This document shows, piece after piece, positions 19,321 to 26,894 of a stretch of DNA of 64,000 nt. Numbering within the stretch: the first letter of the stretch is position 1; each line of letters begins with the position of its first letter. Source of the DNA: Arenibacter certesii DSM 19833. GTDB taxonomy: Bacteria; Bacteroidota; Bacteroidia; Flavobacteriales; Flavobacteriaceae. Below the pieces are notes generated by a model that worked only from the letters and a program-made list of their open reading frames with translations, ran no database searches and was not told where the DNA came from. A program made the position numbers and the translations under genes. Location: contig NZ_AUCB01000023.1 in the NCBI RefSeq assembly GCF_000429545.1, forward strand, positions 18,853 to 82,852, given 5' to 3'.

Positions 19321-20520
19321 ATGAATCCATACTCCTCACCATTTAGCAAGCAACAACTGCTTCCACAAGAAGAAACCTTGGAGATTCTCAAGCAAAAAGG
19401 AGAACTTTTTATTGGAATTCCCAAAGAAAACCAATTCCAGGAAAAACGTGTTTGCCTAACTCCAGATGCCGTAAACGCCATTACGGCCAATGGGCATCGG
19501 ATTCTTATGGAGTCTGGTGCAGGGATGGGAGCAAATTACTTAGATGTTGAATATACCAATGCAGGAGCAGAAATTACCAGGGACACCAAGAAAGTCTTTG
19601 GATGTCCAATTATATTAAAGGTAGAACCCCCTACCCTGCAAGAAATTGAAATAATAAATCCACAAACTACTATTATTTCTGCATTGCAGATTAAAACCCA
19701 ATGTAAGAAGTATTTTGAGGAACTGGCTAAAAAAAGAATTACTGCCATTGCATTTGAATATATTAGGGACGATGAAGGCAAATACCCAGCTGTAAGATCA
19801 TTAAGTGAGATTGCAGGAATCTCATCGGTTCTAATCGCTTCCGAAATCATGGCAGCCACCAATAGAGGTAACGGGTTAATGTTTGGAAACATTAGTGGAG
19901 TGCCCCCGGTTGAAGTAGTTATAATAGGCGCAGGCACAGTTGGAGAATTCGCAGCGAGATCTGCTTTGGGTTTGGGTGCCAATATAAAGATATTTGACAA
20001 TTCAATAAGTAAATTAAGGAGCATACAGACCAACTTAAGGCAAACGGTTTACACTTCAACCATACAACCCAAGAACCTTTTAAAAGCCTTAAAACGGTGT
20101 GACGTAGCTATTGGAGCAACGCGTGGTAAAGATCGATCTCCAGTAGTAGTGTCGAATACCATGGTAGAACATATGAAAAAGGGTGCAGTAATTATTGATG
20201 TTAGTATTGACATGGGCGGCTGTTTTGAATCAAGCGAATTAACCACCCATGACAATCCTATTGTAGTTAAAAATGGAGTGTTACATTACGGTGTTCCCAA
20301 CATCCCTTCTAGATACCCTAAAACGGCCTCAATTTCTATTAGCAATATTTTTACTCCTTATTTACTTAAAATTGGTGAGGACGGAGGGTTTGAAAATGCA
20401 CTGCGTTTTGACAAAGGGCTTAGAAGTGGATTATATCTTTACCATGGTATTTTAACCAACAAATCCGTTGGGGAATGGTTTGACCTTTCTTACAGCGATA
20501 TTAATTTTCTTATATTTTAA
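19321..20520 (+). CDS. ald: Alanine dehydrogenase
   Basis: This enzyme reversibly deaminates L-alanine to pyruvate and ammonia with NAD. The 399-residue protein has the AlaDh/PNT N-terminal domain (about 35-170, with PKENQFQEKRVCLTPDAV) and the nucleotide-binding domain, including VVIIGAGTVGEFAARSALGLGA near residue 200. It is about 30 residues longer than the Bacillus enzyme, with the extra at the N-terminus, as in other Bacteroidota homologues. A transhydrogenase alpha subunit is the alternative reading, but the length and lack of a pntB neighbour argue against it. Confidence 0.88.
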   Translation: MNPYSSPFSKQQLLPQEETLEILKQKGELFIGIPKENQFQEKRVCLTPDAVNAITANGHRILMESGAGMGANYLDVEYTNAGAEITRDTKKVFGCPIILKVEPPTLQEIEIINPQTTIISALQIKTQCKKYFEELAKKRITAIAFEYIRDDEGKYPAVRSLSEIAGISSVLIASEIMAATNRGNGLMFGNISGVPPVEVVIIGAGTVGEFAARSALGLGANIKIFDNSISKLRSIQTNLRQTVYTSTIQPKNLLKALKRCDVAIGATRGKDRSPVVVSNTMVEHMKKGAVIIDVSIDMGGCFESSELTTHDNPIVVKNGVLHYGVPNIPSRYPKTASISISNIFTPYLLKIGEDGGFENALRFDKGLRSGLYLYHGILTNKSVGEWFDLSYSDINFLIF

Positions 20521-20523
20521 TTT

Positions 20524-20907
20524 ATGGCATTTTTAAAACGCTTGGGCTTTTATTTAATAGGCCTAGCTATTGGTATTGTATTTTTAACGGTATTCTTAAA
20601 GCAGAAAACCGAGGGCACTGGAACGGAATTTTGTTATTTCCCAAACTGCAGAACTTTAAAAGATATACGTAGCAAGGATATAACCTATTCCGATGCTATA
20701 AATTCACTACTGAAAGATAAAAAATTGGACAGTACTGATATAACTAATTTTTTACACGATGGAAGTGTAGATTTTAAAAATAGCGACACTAAATCTTCAC
20801 CGTGTAAGAGCTATTTAATAGAAGCCCCAGTAAACAACAGAAAAGCAATCCTGAGAGTAAGTAATTGCCTTGAGAAAAGCATATTGGAGGAAGTCACCTT
20901 TCAATAG
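20524..20907 (+). CDS. Small DUF4258-like protein with N-terminal membrane anchor
   Basis: The 127-residue protein has one predicted membrane helix (about 8-25) followed by a soluble domain with five cysteines (FCYFPNC, SPCKSY, SNCLE). The fold of the soluble part looks like DUF4258, though I judge this from general resemblance. It starts 3 bp after the alanine dehydrogenase stop, so translational coupling is likely. The function is unknown. The cysteines and the predicted outward-facing domain could mean disulfide bonds. Confidence 0.65.
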   Translation: MAFLKRLGFYLIGLAIGIVFLTVFLKQKTEGTGTEFCYFPNCRTLKDIRSKDITYSDAINSLLKDKKLDSTDITNFLHDGSVDFKNSDTKSSPCKSYLIEAPVNNRKAILRVSNCLEKSILEEVTFQ

Positions 20908-20926
20908 GCGCTCATTTCTATTAAAA

Positions 20927-20969
20927 AAAGGGAAAGCGGCTTTGAATGAATCAAAGCCGCTTTCCCTTT
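20927..20969. terminator. Bidirectional terminator between convergent genes
   Basis: A perfect 19-bp stem (20927-20945 with 20951-20969) with a 5-nt loop sits between the DUF4258-like gene (plus) and proline dehydrogenase (minus). The outer ends are A-rich on one side and T-rich on the other, so it can terminate both transcripts. Confidence 0.9.
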
Positions 20970-21014
20970 ATATACGCTATGTAGCTCTTTTATAAGAACC
21001 GATTTAAGACCAAC

Positions 21015-22181
21015 TTATATTCGCCTTCTTTTTCGCTCCTTTTTCAGTAAAGTGAGCTCTCTGGAGGTTTGTCCCGCCACCGAAGTATTCTCTTCAGCTC
21101 TTCTAATTAAGTAGGGCATAACATCCTTAACAGGGCCAAACGGAAGATATTTTGCCACATTATACCCTCTATCGGAGAGATTATAGGAAATATGATCACT
21201 CATACCATAAAGTTGACCAAACCATACCCTTGGGTCGTTCTTCGCGATACTTTTTGCTTGCATCTGCTCCATAAGCAAATAGGAACTATTCTCATTATGG
21301 GTACCTGCAAAAAGAGACATGAGATCAAGATTGTCCAACATATAAGTAACCACTTGGTTAAAATTTTCATCGGTAGCCTTTTTGGACGGGCAAATAGGGC
21401 TAGGATAACCATGTTCTTCTGCCCTATCATTTTCTTTTTCCATGTAAGCACCCCTTACCACCTTCATACCAATGTGAAAATGCTCTCTTTTGGCATCTTC
21501 ATGGAGCTTTTTTAAATAATCCAAACGATCCCACCGATACGTCTGTAAGGTATTAAAAACAATTGCCTTCTTTTTATTGTATTTCCGCATCATCATCTCA
21601 ACTAATTTATCTGCGGCATCTTGCATATAACTCTCCTCGGCATCAATTAGTAGTGAAACATCAAGATCATGTGCTTTTTTACACACCTTATCAAATCTAT
21701 TGACCACGCGCTGCCATTCTTCCTCCTCTAAAAAAGTCAGTTGCTCACCTTCGGTAATTTTTTGATATAATTTAAATCGACCAAAACCTGTAGGCTTAAA
21801 AACAGCAAAAGGAATCGCATCCTTTTCCTTTACAAAGTCTAGGGTTTTTAGCGTTTTCTCAAATGTATAATCCAACTGATTTTCCACTTGCTGGCCCTCC
21901 ACAGAGTAGTCCAAAATAGTATACACCCCTTTTTCGAACATTCTATCGGCAACCACAAGACACTCCTCTTCATTGGTTCCACCGCAAAAATGATCAAACA
22001 CCGTTGCTCTAATTAAACGTTCTACCGGTAGATTAGCCTTGATTGCAAAATTGGTAACTGCAGTACCAATTCTAACTAAAGGTTCATTCCCTATTAATTT
22101 AAAAAGGAAATATGCCCTTTCTAATTCTGAGTCGGTCTTTAAAGCAAAAGCCGTTGCAGTATCCTCAAAAAGATCCCTCAT
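21015..22181 (-). CDS. Proline dehydrogenase
   Basis: This FAD enzyme oxidises proline to pyrroline-5-carboxylate, feeding electrons to the quinone pool. The 388-residue protein has a PRODH barrel with the segments DYSVEGQQ, LLIDAEESYMQ (about 180), KVVRGAYMEKEN (about 241), AGTHNENSS (about 294) and the C-terminal YLPFGPVKDVMPYLIRRAEENTS, which holds the conserved Arg pair binding substrate. It is monofunctional; the P5C dehydrogenase must be elsewhere. It pairs across a shared terminator with alanine dehydrogenase, another amino acid catabolic enzyme. Confidence 0.94.
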   Translation of the reverse strand: MRDLFEDTATAFALKTDSELERAYFLFKLIGNEPLVRIGTAVTNFAIKANLPVERLIRATVFDHFCGGTNEEECLVVADRMFEKGVYTILDYSVEGQQVENQLDYTFEKTLKTLDFVKEKDAIPFAVFKPTGFGRFKLYQKITEGEQLTFLEEEEWQRVVNRFDKVCKKAHDLDVSLLIDAEESYMQDAADKLVEMMMRKYNKKKAIVFNTLQTYRWDRLDYLKKLHEDAKREHFHIGMKVVRGAYMEKENDRAEEHGYPSPICPSKKATDENFNQVVTYMLDNLDLMSLFAGTHNENSSYLLMEQMQAKSIAKNDPRVWFGQLYGMSDHISYNLSDRGYNVAKYLPFGPVKDVMPYLIRRAEENTSVAGQTSRELTLLKKERKRRRI

Positions 22182-22203
22182 TTATGTGTTTTTATTAAGG
22201 ATC

Positions 22204-22211
22204 CAAATATA
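22204..22211 (-). promoter_or_regulatory. Candidate -7 box for proline dehydrogenase
   Basis: TATATTTG on the minus strand, 22 bp upstream of the proline dehydrogenase ATG, is an exact TAnnTTTG match. Confidence 0.5.
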
Positions 22212-22274
22212 AGTACTGATTTTGTATTCCTATCACAATAAATAGTGTTTATTTTGCTTTAAAATATTGCTATT

Positions 22275-23336
22275 ATGGATTCCATTATCACCGCTTCCTA
22301 TGCGGTACATTTTAATGAAAAGGGGTATGAAATTTTAAATGACCAACTGGTAAAGAATAACTATTCTAAGCTATTTATTCTAGTTGACCAGAACACTCAT
22401 AACCATTGTCTTCCAAGATTTATGGGGAATATTGAGGGAGAATATGATTTTGAAATCATAGAGATAGAAGCGGGAGAAGTCAATAAAAATATTGAAACCT
22501 GCACCCAGGTTTGGGAGGTGCTATCCGAATTGGACGCCGACCGGAAGAGTGCCATGATTAATTTAGGTGGTGGCGTTGTGACCGATTTAGGAGGATTTGT
22601 AGCGTCTTGTTTTAAAAGAGGAATAGATTTCATCAACATCCCCACTACCCTTTTGTCAATGGTAGATGCATCTGTTGGAGGAAAAACTGGAGTAGATTTA
22701 GGATCTTTAAAAAATCAGGTGGGAGTTATCAATCAACCACAATTGGTATTGGTAGATCCCGAGTTTTTATACACTCTCAGTGAAAGGCAACTTCAAAGTG
22801 GTTTTGCAGAAATGTTGAAGCATGGTTTAATTTCCGATGCCAATTACTGGAATACCTTAAAGAATGTCACTAATTTTAATGCTTTAGATCCCCTTATTCA
22901 TGCCTCTGTATCTATAAAAAACAACGTAGTAGTGCAAGATCCAACCGAGCAACACCTGAGAAAAATATTAAATTATGGACACACTTTGGGACATGCGGTT
23001 GAATCTTATTTCCTAGAAAGTTCAAACCACGAATTGTTGTTACACGGGGAAGCCATTGCAGTAGGTATGATACTCGAGGGCTATCTCTCTTATCAACTTA
23101 CCGGACTTTCTGAACCTGATTTGGAAGATATTAAAACAACCTTCTTAAAGAGGTATAAGAAAGTTGCTTTTACCAAGAAAGATATTGAAGCCATTCTCAC
23201 TTTGTTGAAGTTTGACAAGAAAAACTCTCATGGAAATATCAACTTTGTACTATTGGAAAAAATCGGAAAACCGGCCATTGATGTTAAAGTGTCCTCAGAA
23301 TTAATGCATGAGGCCTTTGAATATTACGCTAAATAG
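22275..23336 (+). CDS. aroB: 3-dehydroquinate synthase AroB
   Basis: AroB makes dehydroquinate from DAHP, the second shikimate step, using NAD and a divalent metal. The 353-residue protein shows NLGGGVVTDLGGFVASCFKRG (about 95), IPTTLLSMVDASVGGKTGVD (about 117) and the metal-binding KHGLISD, YGHTLGHAVES and HGEAIAVGM motifs. Length is typical. It is a single gene on the plus strand, diverging from proline dehydrogenase. Confidence 0.96.
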   Translation: MDSIITASYAVHFNEKGYEILNDQLVKNNYSKLFILVDQNTHNHCLPRFMGNIEGEYDFEIIEIEAGEVNKNIETCTQVWEVLSELDADRKSAMINLGGGVVTDLGGFVASCFKRGIDFINIPTTLLSMVDASVGGKTGVDLGSLKNQVGVINQPQLVLVDPEFLYTLSERQLQSGFAEMLKHGLISDANYWNTLKNVTNFNALDPLIHASVSIKNNVVVQDPTEQHLRKILNYGHTLGHAVESYFLESSNHELLLHGEAIAVGMILEGYLSYQLTGLSEPDLEDIKTTFLKRYKKVAFTKKDIEAILTLLKFDKKNSHGNINFVLLEKIGKPAIDVKVSSELMHEAFEYYAK

Positions 23337-23470
23337 CATATTCACCTACTAGAATCAGCGCTTTTGCAACACATTATTCGTTGTACGGTAAATATATCTT
23401 AGTTTGGATTATACTAATAACCACCCTACAATAACTAGGGAAAAACATCCAAATTTGATACGCAAACTAG

Positions 23471-23758
23471 TGGACTACAAAAAAATTAGACGAACAAGTG
23501 ATATCGCTATGGCTAGTTGCTTATCCTTATGGATATGGGGACGAGGATATAATTACCTTTAAAAATCTGAAGGGGGAAAGTATAGAAGCGGTAGAAGTTA
23601 GGACCGAGAATAGTATTTATCTCGTAAAAATAAGCAACAGCCTTGCTAATTTTATTTTTAATTTTGACGATGATAAAGAGCAACATAACATCCCAGACTT
23701 CCCCCTACATCAACATTACCTCCCACTTCCAGAAATGCTGGGATCGGGTGAAGAATAA
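23471..23758 (+). CDS. Short hypothetical ORF or gene remnant
   Basis: An open frame runs from just after a TAG at 23468 to the TAA at 23756. It has no ATG in its first part; the only plausible starts are GTG at 23498 or later codons. The translation from GTG is 86 residues, acidic in the second half (FNFDDDKEQ) with a C-terminal HQHYLPLPEMLGSGEE. Codon choice looks like that of neighbouring genes, which hints that it is or was coding, but I recognise no family. No promoter box stands out. It may be a small real gene or the 3' remnant of one. Confidence 0.35.
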   Translation, partial: WTTKKLDEQVISLWLVAYPYGYGDEDIITFKNLKGESIEAVEVRTENSIYLVKISNSLANFIFNFDDDKEQHNIPDFPLHQHYLPLPEMLGSGEE

Positions 23759-23906
23759 TTAAAAATATTACCTTACTAAAAGTAGCCGTTAACTTTCGTT
23801 TACTAGCCGTTTATGGATGGCTTTTACTAAAAGGGGAATGAAAAATTCAGATCTACTTTAAGATAGAAACTATTTTTCGTATTTACACATCTTCTAATAA
23901 AAAAAA

Positions 23907-23931
23907 ATCCCATTCAAAATATGAATGGGAT
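23907..23931 (-). terminator. Terminator of the Lrp-family regulator gene
   Basis: A 10-bp stem (23907-23916 with 23922-23931) with a 5-nt loop is followed on the minus strand by a run of eight or more T. It lies 22 bp downstream of the regulator stop codon. Confidence 0.85.
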
Positions 23932-23952
23932 GAATAATTAATTTGAATCTTA

Positions 23953-24432
23953 CTATAGTTCATTAAAAATGGTATGCATTAAGCGCTTCTTATCGTTAAT
24001 GCTTTCCTCTAATGAAATCATGGTCTCCGTTCTACTGATTCCATCTATATCATCTATTTTAAAAATGATATTTTTAGCATGATTAGTATCCTTCGCTCGG
24101 ATTTTACAGAATATATTAAATTTTCCTGTTGTGATATGAGCTACGGTAACATTGGGAATCTGGTTTAATCTCTCCAGAACAAATTTGGTCTGATGAGTTT
24201 TTTCAAGGAATATACCCACATAGGCAATAAAAGAGTACCCCAGCTTTATATAATCCAATGTAAGTGAAGAGCCTCTTATAATTCCAGCCTCTTCCATTTT
24301 TTTCACACGTACATGCACCGTTCCCGCAGAGATCAATAATTTTTTCGCTATATCCGTAAATGGCGTCCTAGTGTTATCTATTAACATATCTAGGATTTGG
24401 TGGTCTATTTCGTCTAATTTTACTTTACTCAT
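23953..24432 (-). CDS. Lrp/AsnC-family transcriptional regulator
   Basis: A 159-residue regulator with an N-terminal AsnC-type winged HTH (residues about 5-62, LDEIDHQILDMLIDNTRTPFTDIAKKL) and a C-terminal RAM/AsnC effector-binding domain (about 68-155). I chose the ATG giving MSKVKLDEID because a TATTTTTG promoter box lies just upstream of it; the longer reading adds ten hydrophobic residues with no support. The effector is probably an amino acid. Such proteins are octameric local or global regulators. Targets cannot be read from the sequence. Confidence 0.9.
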   Translation of the reverse strand: MSKVKLDEIDHQILDMLIDNTRTPFTDIAKKLLISAGTVHVRVKKMEEAGIIRGSSLTLDYIKLGYSFIAYVGIFLEKTHQTKFVLERLNQIPNVTVAHITTGKFNIFCKIRAKDTNHAKNIIFKIDDIDGISRTETMISLEESINDKKRLMHTIFNEL

Positions 24433-24450
24433 CAGTATTAAATTTAAATG

Positions 24451-24458
24451 CAAAAATA
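24451..24458 (-). promoter_or_regulatory. Candidate -7 box for the Lrp-family gene
   Basis: TATTTTTG on the minus strand matches TAnnTTTG, 18 bp before the chosen ATG at 24432. The alternative upstream ATG (24462) would lie upstream of this box, which decides the start. Confidence 0.5.
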
Positions 24459-24542
24459 ACAAATAATCGAATTAAATGTAATGAATGTGTCATTTTTATA
24501 TGAAATGTGTAAGAATTTTGGATATTTAAAAAGCATCCCGAT

Positions 24543-25646
24543 TTATTTGAGCACATTTATAAGGTTTGGAGTTTTTTGGATAACCTCTAAGTCCTTAGAA
24601 TTTAAGCAATTATATGTTTTGTGACCATAGAACCCACTTAAATCTCCTATTTTCTCCAATTTTGGTACAAATTCAATTTTACTTCCAACTAAGGTTTCAA
24701 CATATAGAATACCCACACTTTCCCCTGCGCTATATTTAGCATCCAAATGATCCATATTATGAATAATTATATCAAAGAATAATTTGCTATTTTCTGGTAT
24801 ATCAAAATACGGATCCATTGAAAATTTTTCAATTTTATTCCTTGCAATAGTTTCGATTGCCTCCATCAAAGCGATAAAAATATAATATCGAGTTTGCTCG
24901 CGTTCATAGTCATCCGGATAGTGACCAGATTCAAAGAGAATGGTAGGAGTACCTAACATTTGAAACGCATCCCCCACACAATTACTGTTAAACGAGTCAT
25001 CATACCTTCCCACATGTCCTGGAATTAACTTATGCAAGGCAACATTCATAGCTACAATTAACCTCATTGCCACTTCTCTATTTTCAGAGATACTTCTTTC
25101 TGGATCACTAGCAGGCGCTAAAAACGAAACCGTTGCCGGCATGGATGTCGCCCCAACATTAAAAATAGTTCGCTGATCGTGTAAATTAAAACAATAGTCA
25201 GGTTTAAAATCATCATACACCTCCCTTAACACTACACTCTCTGGCTGCGTTCTCTCTTGAGCATCTCTGTTTAAATCTACCCAATTTGCATTGACCCGAG
25301 TATAAGCCAATGCGCCATCTGGATTTAATATAAGAATTATTTTTAGGGTACAATTTTCTAAAATAACAGAAGCAAGATCCGAGCCTTCTTTTAATAGATT
25401 AATTAAATCCAGAACAGCTTTTGTGGTGGTAGATTCATTTCCATGCATTTGTGACCACATAAGAATACGGGTTTTTCCCGTCCCTATGGTAATTGTTTTT
25501 ATAGGTAGGCCTTGAACGGATTTACCAACAATGGAAACTAGAAAGACAGATGGAAGAGATTCCAAAAATGGCTCAACATCATTATTGGTAACAACCCTTC
25601 CTTCTACCTGGTTTACTTTAACAGCACTGTAATTATATTTAAACAT
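24543..25646 (-). CDS. M14-family zinc carboxypeptidase-like protein
   Basis: The 367-residue protein belongs to the M14 peptidase family. It has the zinc motif SQMHGNESTTTKAVLDL (HxxE, about residue 70), LNPDGALAYTRVNANWVDLNRD (substrate-binding Asn-Arg, about 107), a third zinc-ligand candidate FNLHDQ (about 149) and a C-terminal FESGHYPDDYEREQTR, where the catalytic Glu is expected. No signal peptide is evident, so it is probably cytoplasmic. That would fit an acyl-amino acid or peptide amidase better than a digestive peptidase. It is monocistronic on the minus strand. Confidence 0.85.
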   Translation of the reverse strand: MFKYNYSAVKVNQVEGRVVTNNDVEPFLESLPSVFLVSIVGKSVQGLPIKTITIGTGKTRILMWSQMHGNESTTTKAVLDLINLLKEGSDLASVILENCTLKIILILNPDGALAYTRVNANWVDLNRDAQERTQPESVVLREVYDDFKPDYCFNLHDQRTIFNVGATSMPATVSFLAPASDPERSISENREVAMRLIVAMNVALHKLIPGHVGRYDDSFNSNCVGDAFQMLGTPTILFESGHYPDDYEREQTRYYIFIALMEAIETIARNKIEKFSMDPYFDIPENSKLFFDIIIHNMDHLDAKYSAGESVGILYVETLVGSKIEFVPKLEKIGDLSGFYGHKTYNCLNSKDLEVIQKTPNLINVLK

Positions 25647-25696
25647 CTGACTATTTAATATGGAATTGACGACAAATATACTTTCATTTTAAATTA

Positions 25697-25731
25697 CAAA
25701 TGTAAATCGTAAATTTACTTTTGTAAACAAA
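25697..25731 (-). promoter_or_regulatory. Promoter of the M14 peptidase gene with embedded GTAAA repeats
   Basis: On the minus strand, TTTG (25728-25731) and TACATTTG (25697-25704) are spaced 23 bp apart, matching the Bacteroidota consensus. The spacer contains the perfect palindrome GTAAATTTAC and further GTAAA/TTTAC copies, so a repressor site may overlap the promoter. A plus-strand TACTTTTG (25716-25723) also lies inside. Confidence 0.5.
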
Positions 25732-25868
25732 TAACGCCTAGGTACGCTTAAGTATTGTTACATCTGTAACGACTCATAACGCAAGTATACACAAAATCTA
25801 TAATTAATGTTTAAATTCTTTATATTCACCATTTTACATTACTTTATTTAAATCTTTAATTTATTGAA

Positions 25869-25891
25869 AAATAGTAATTTACATACTATTT
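25869..25891. promoter_or_regulatory. Palindromic candidate operator upstream of the XRE-type regulator
   Basis: A perfect 8-bp inverted repeat, AAATAGTA and TACTATTT, is separated by 7 nt. The centre-to-centre geometry suits an HTH dimer. It lies about 26 bp upstream of the -7 box of the XRE-family gene, so autoregulation is a reasonable guess. Confidence 0.45.
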
Positions 25892-25916
25892 ACTTATCTA
25901 CTAATTTTTAATTTAT

Positions 25917-25924
25917 TACTTTTG
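25917..25924 (+). promoter_or_regulatory. Candidate -7 box for the XRE-type regulator
   Basis: TACTTTTG matches TAnnTTTG, 16 bp before the ATG at 25941. The upstream region is extremely AT-rich and no unique -33 box is evident. Confidence 0.5.
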
Positions 25925-25940
25925 AATCAATTAATTTACA

Positions 25941-26315
25941 ATGATAAACAACCTGGACTTTATTAAAAGAATAGAAAGGATACTTAAGTTCTACGACCTT
26001 TCCGCCTCAATTTTTGCGGATAAAATTGGCGTACAACGCTCTAGCATCTCTCACCTTTTATCGGGCAGAAATAAACCAAGTTTGGATTTTGTAATGAGAA
26101 CGGCAGAAGCTTTCCCTGAAGTAGATCTTTACTGGCTGCTCTACGGAAAAGGCTCTTTTCCACACAAACCAAAGTCTCCTTCACCTACAGTTACTCCAAC
26201 CTCAGGATCGATTACGACGGAGGCAAAAAAAACCGCTCCTTCAGGTGCGGGGACAGTAGAGAAAATAATTATTTTTTATAGAGACGGTAGCTTTAAAGCG
26301 TATACCGAAAAGTAA
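25941..26315 (+). CDS. XRE-family helix-turn-helix regulator
   Basis: A 124-residue protein with a Cro/CI-type HTH in its first 70 residues (IERILKFYDLSASIFADKIGVQRSSISHLLSGRNKPSLDFV). A Ser/Thr/Pro-rich linker (about 75-103) and a short C-terminal strand region IIIFYRDGSFKAYTE follow. The C-terminal tail is a recurrent feature of small flavobacterial XRE proteins. No toxin partner is adjacent, so it is unlikely to be an antitoxin. A palindrome in its upstream region may be its operator. Confidence 0.85.
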   Translation: MINNLDFIKRIERILKFYDLSASIFADKIGVQRSSISHLLSGRNKPSLDFVMRTAEAFPEVDLYWLLYGKGSFPHKPKSPSPTVTPTSGSITTEAKKTAPSGAGTVEKIIIFYRDGSFKAYTEK

Positions 26316-26413
26316 AATTCATTAACACATATTAGAATATACTTATCCAAAAACCCTTATCGGATTGCGGTTAATTTGTGGTATTTTTGAGGATTTATAA
26401 TCCCTAAAACCAT

Positions 26414-26421
26414 TATTTTTG
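26414..26421 (+). promoter_or_regulatory. Candidate -7 box, nearly leaderless, for the small lipoprotein
   Basis: TATTTTTG ends 4 nt before the ATG at 26426, implying a leaderless or near-leaderless message. A second TATTTTTG lies upstream at 26382-26389 and could be used instead. Confidence 0.4.
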
Positions 26422-26425
26422 CGCT

Positions 26426-26809
26426 ATGAATAAAAGAATATCACTTGGATTGGCAATCCTCTTAACAACAACTATAAGCTCATGTTATGAGCCAGAACGT
26501 AATTGCGCCAGTTTTAAAGATGGAAAATTCTCCTTTACTGCATCAATAGATGGAGAGGAGCACACTACTATCTTTGAGAGGAAAGGAAATATTGAAATCG
26601 ATCACTTTGAAGGGAAAACAGATACCTCCTCAGTAAGATGGATAAATCCCTGTGAGTATGTCGTTAAAAAACTACATCCAAAGAATATGGCCGAGGAAAA
26701 GTCCATTCACATGAAAATACTATCTACCACGAAAGATTCCTACACCTTTGAGTATAGACTAGTTGGAAGCGCTAACAGGTCCGTAGGAACCGCAATAAGG
26801 GTAGAATAA
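26426..26809 (+). CDS. Small predicted lipoprotein
   Basis: The 127-residue product has a lipoprotein signal (charged MNKR, hydrophobic stretch, then SSC with the lipidated Cys at about 20). A beta-rich domain follows (CASFKDGKFSFTASIDGEEHTT, TSSVRWINPCEYVVKKL). Two further Cys residues (NCASF, NPCEY) could form a disulfide. I recall similar flavobacterial proteins carrying a mistaken topoisomerase IV label in databases, presumably from proximity to parC; nothing in the sequence supports that. Function unknown. Confidence 0.8.
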   Translation: MNKRISLGLAILLTTTISSCYEPERNCASFKDGKFSFTASIDGEEHTTIFERKGNIEIDHFEGKTDTSSVRWINPCEYVVKKLHPKNMAEEKSIHMKILSTTKDSYTFEYRLVGSANRSVGTAIRVE

Positions 26810-26850
26810 CACCAATATATACAAAACTCAACGCTCAACGCTAGAGCACA

Positions 26851-26877
26851 AAAAAACCGCCCATAAGGCGGTTTTTT
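26851..26877. terminator. Bidirectional terminator
   Basis: An 11-bp stem (26851-26861 with 26867-26877, arm AAAAAACCGCC) with a 5-nt loop and T/A tracts built into both arms. It separates the convergent lipoprotein (plus) and hydroxylase-family (minus) genes. Confidence 0.9.
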
Positions 26878-26894
26878 ATTTAGTAGCAACAAAT

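Noticed and set aside
26426..26809. DNA topoisomerase IV-related protein
   Set aside because: The product is a small lipoprotein; proximity to parC/parE may explain such database labels, but nothing in its sequence relates to topoisomerases.
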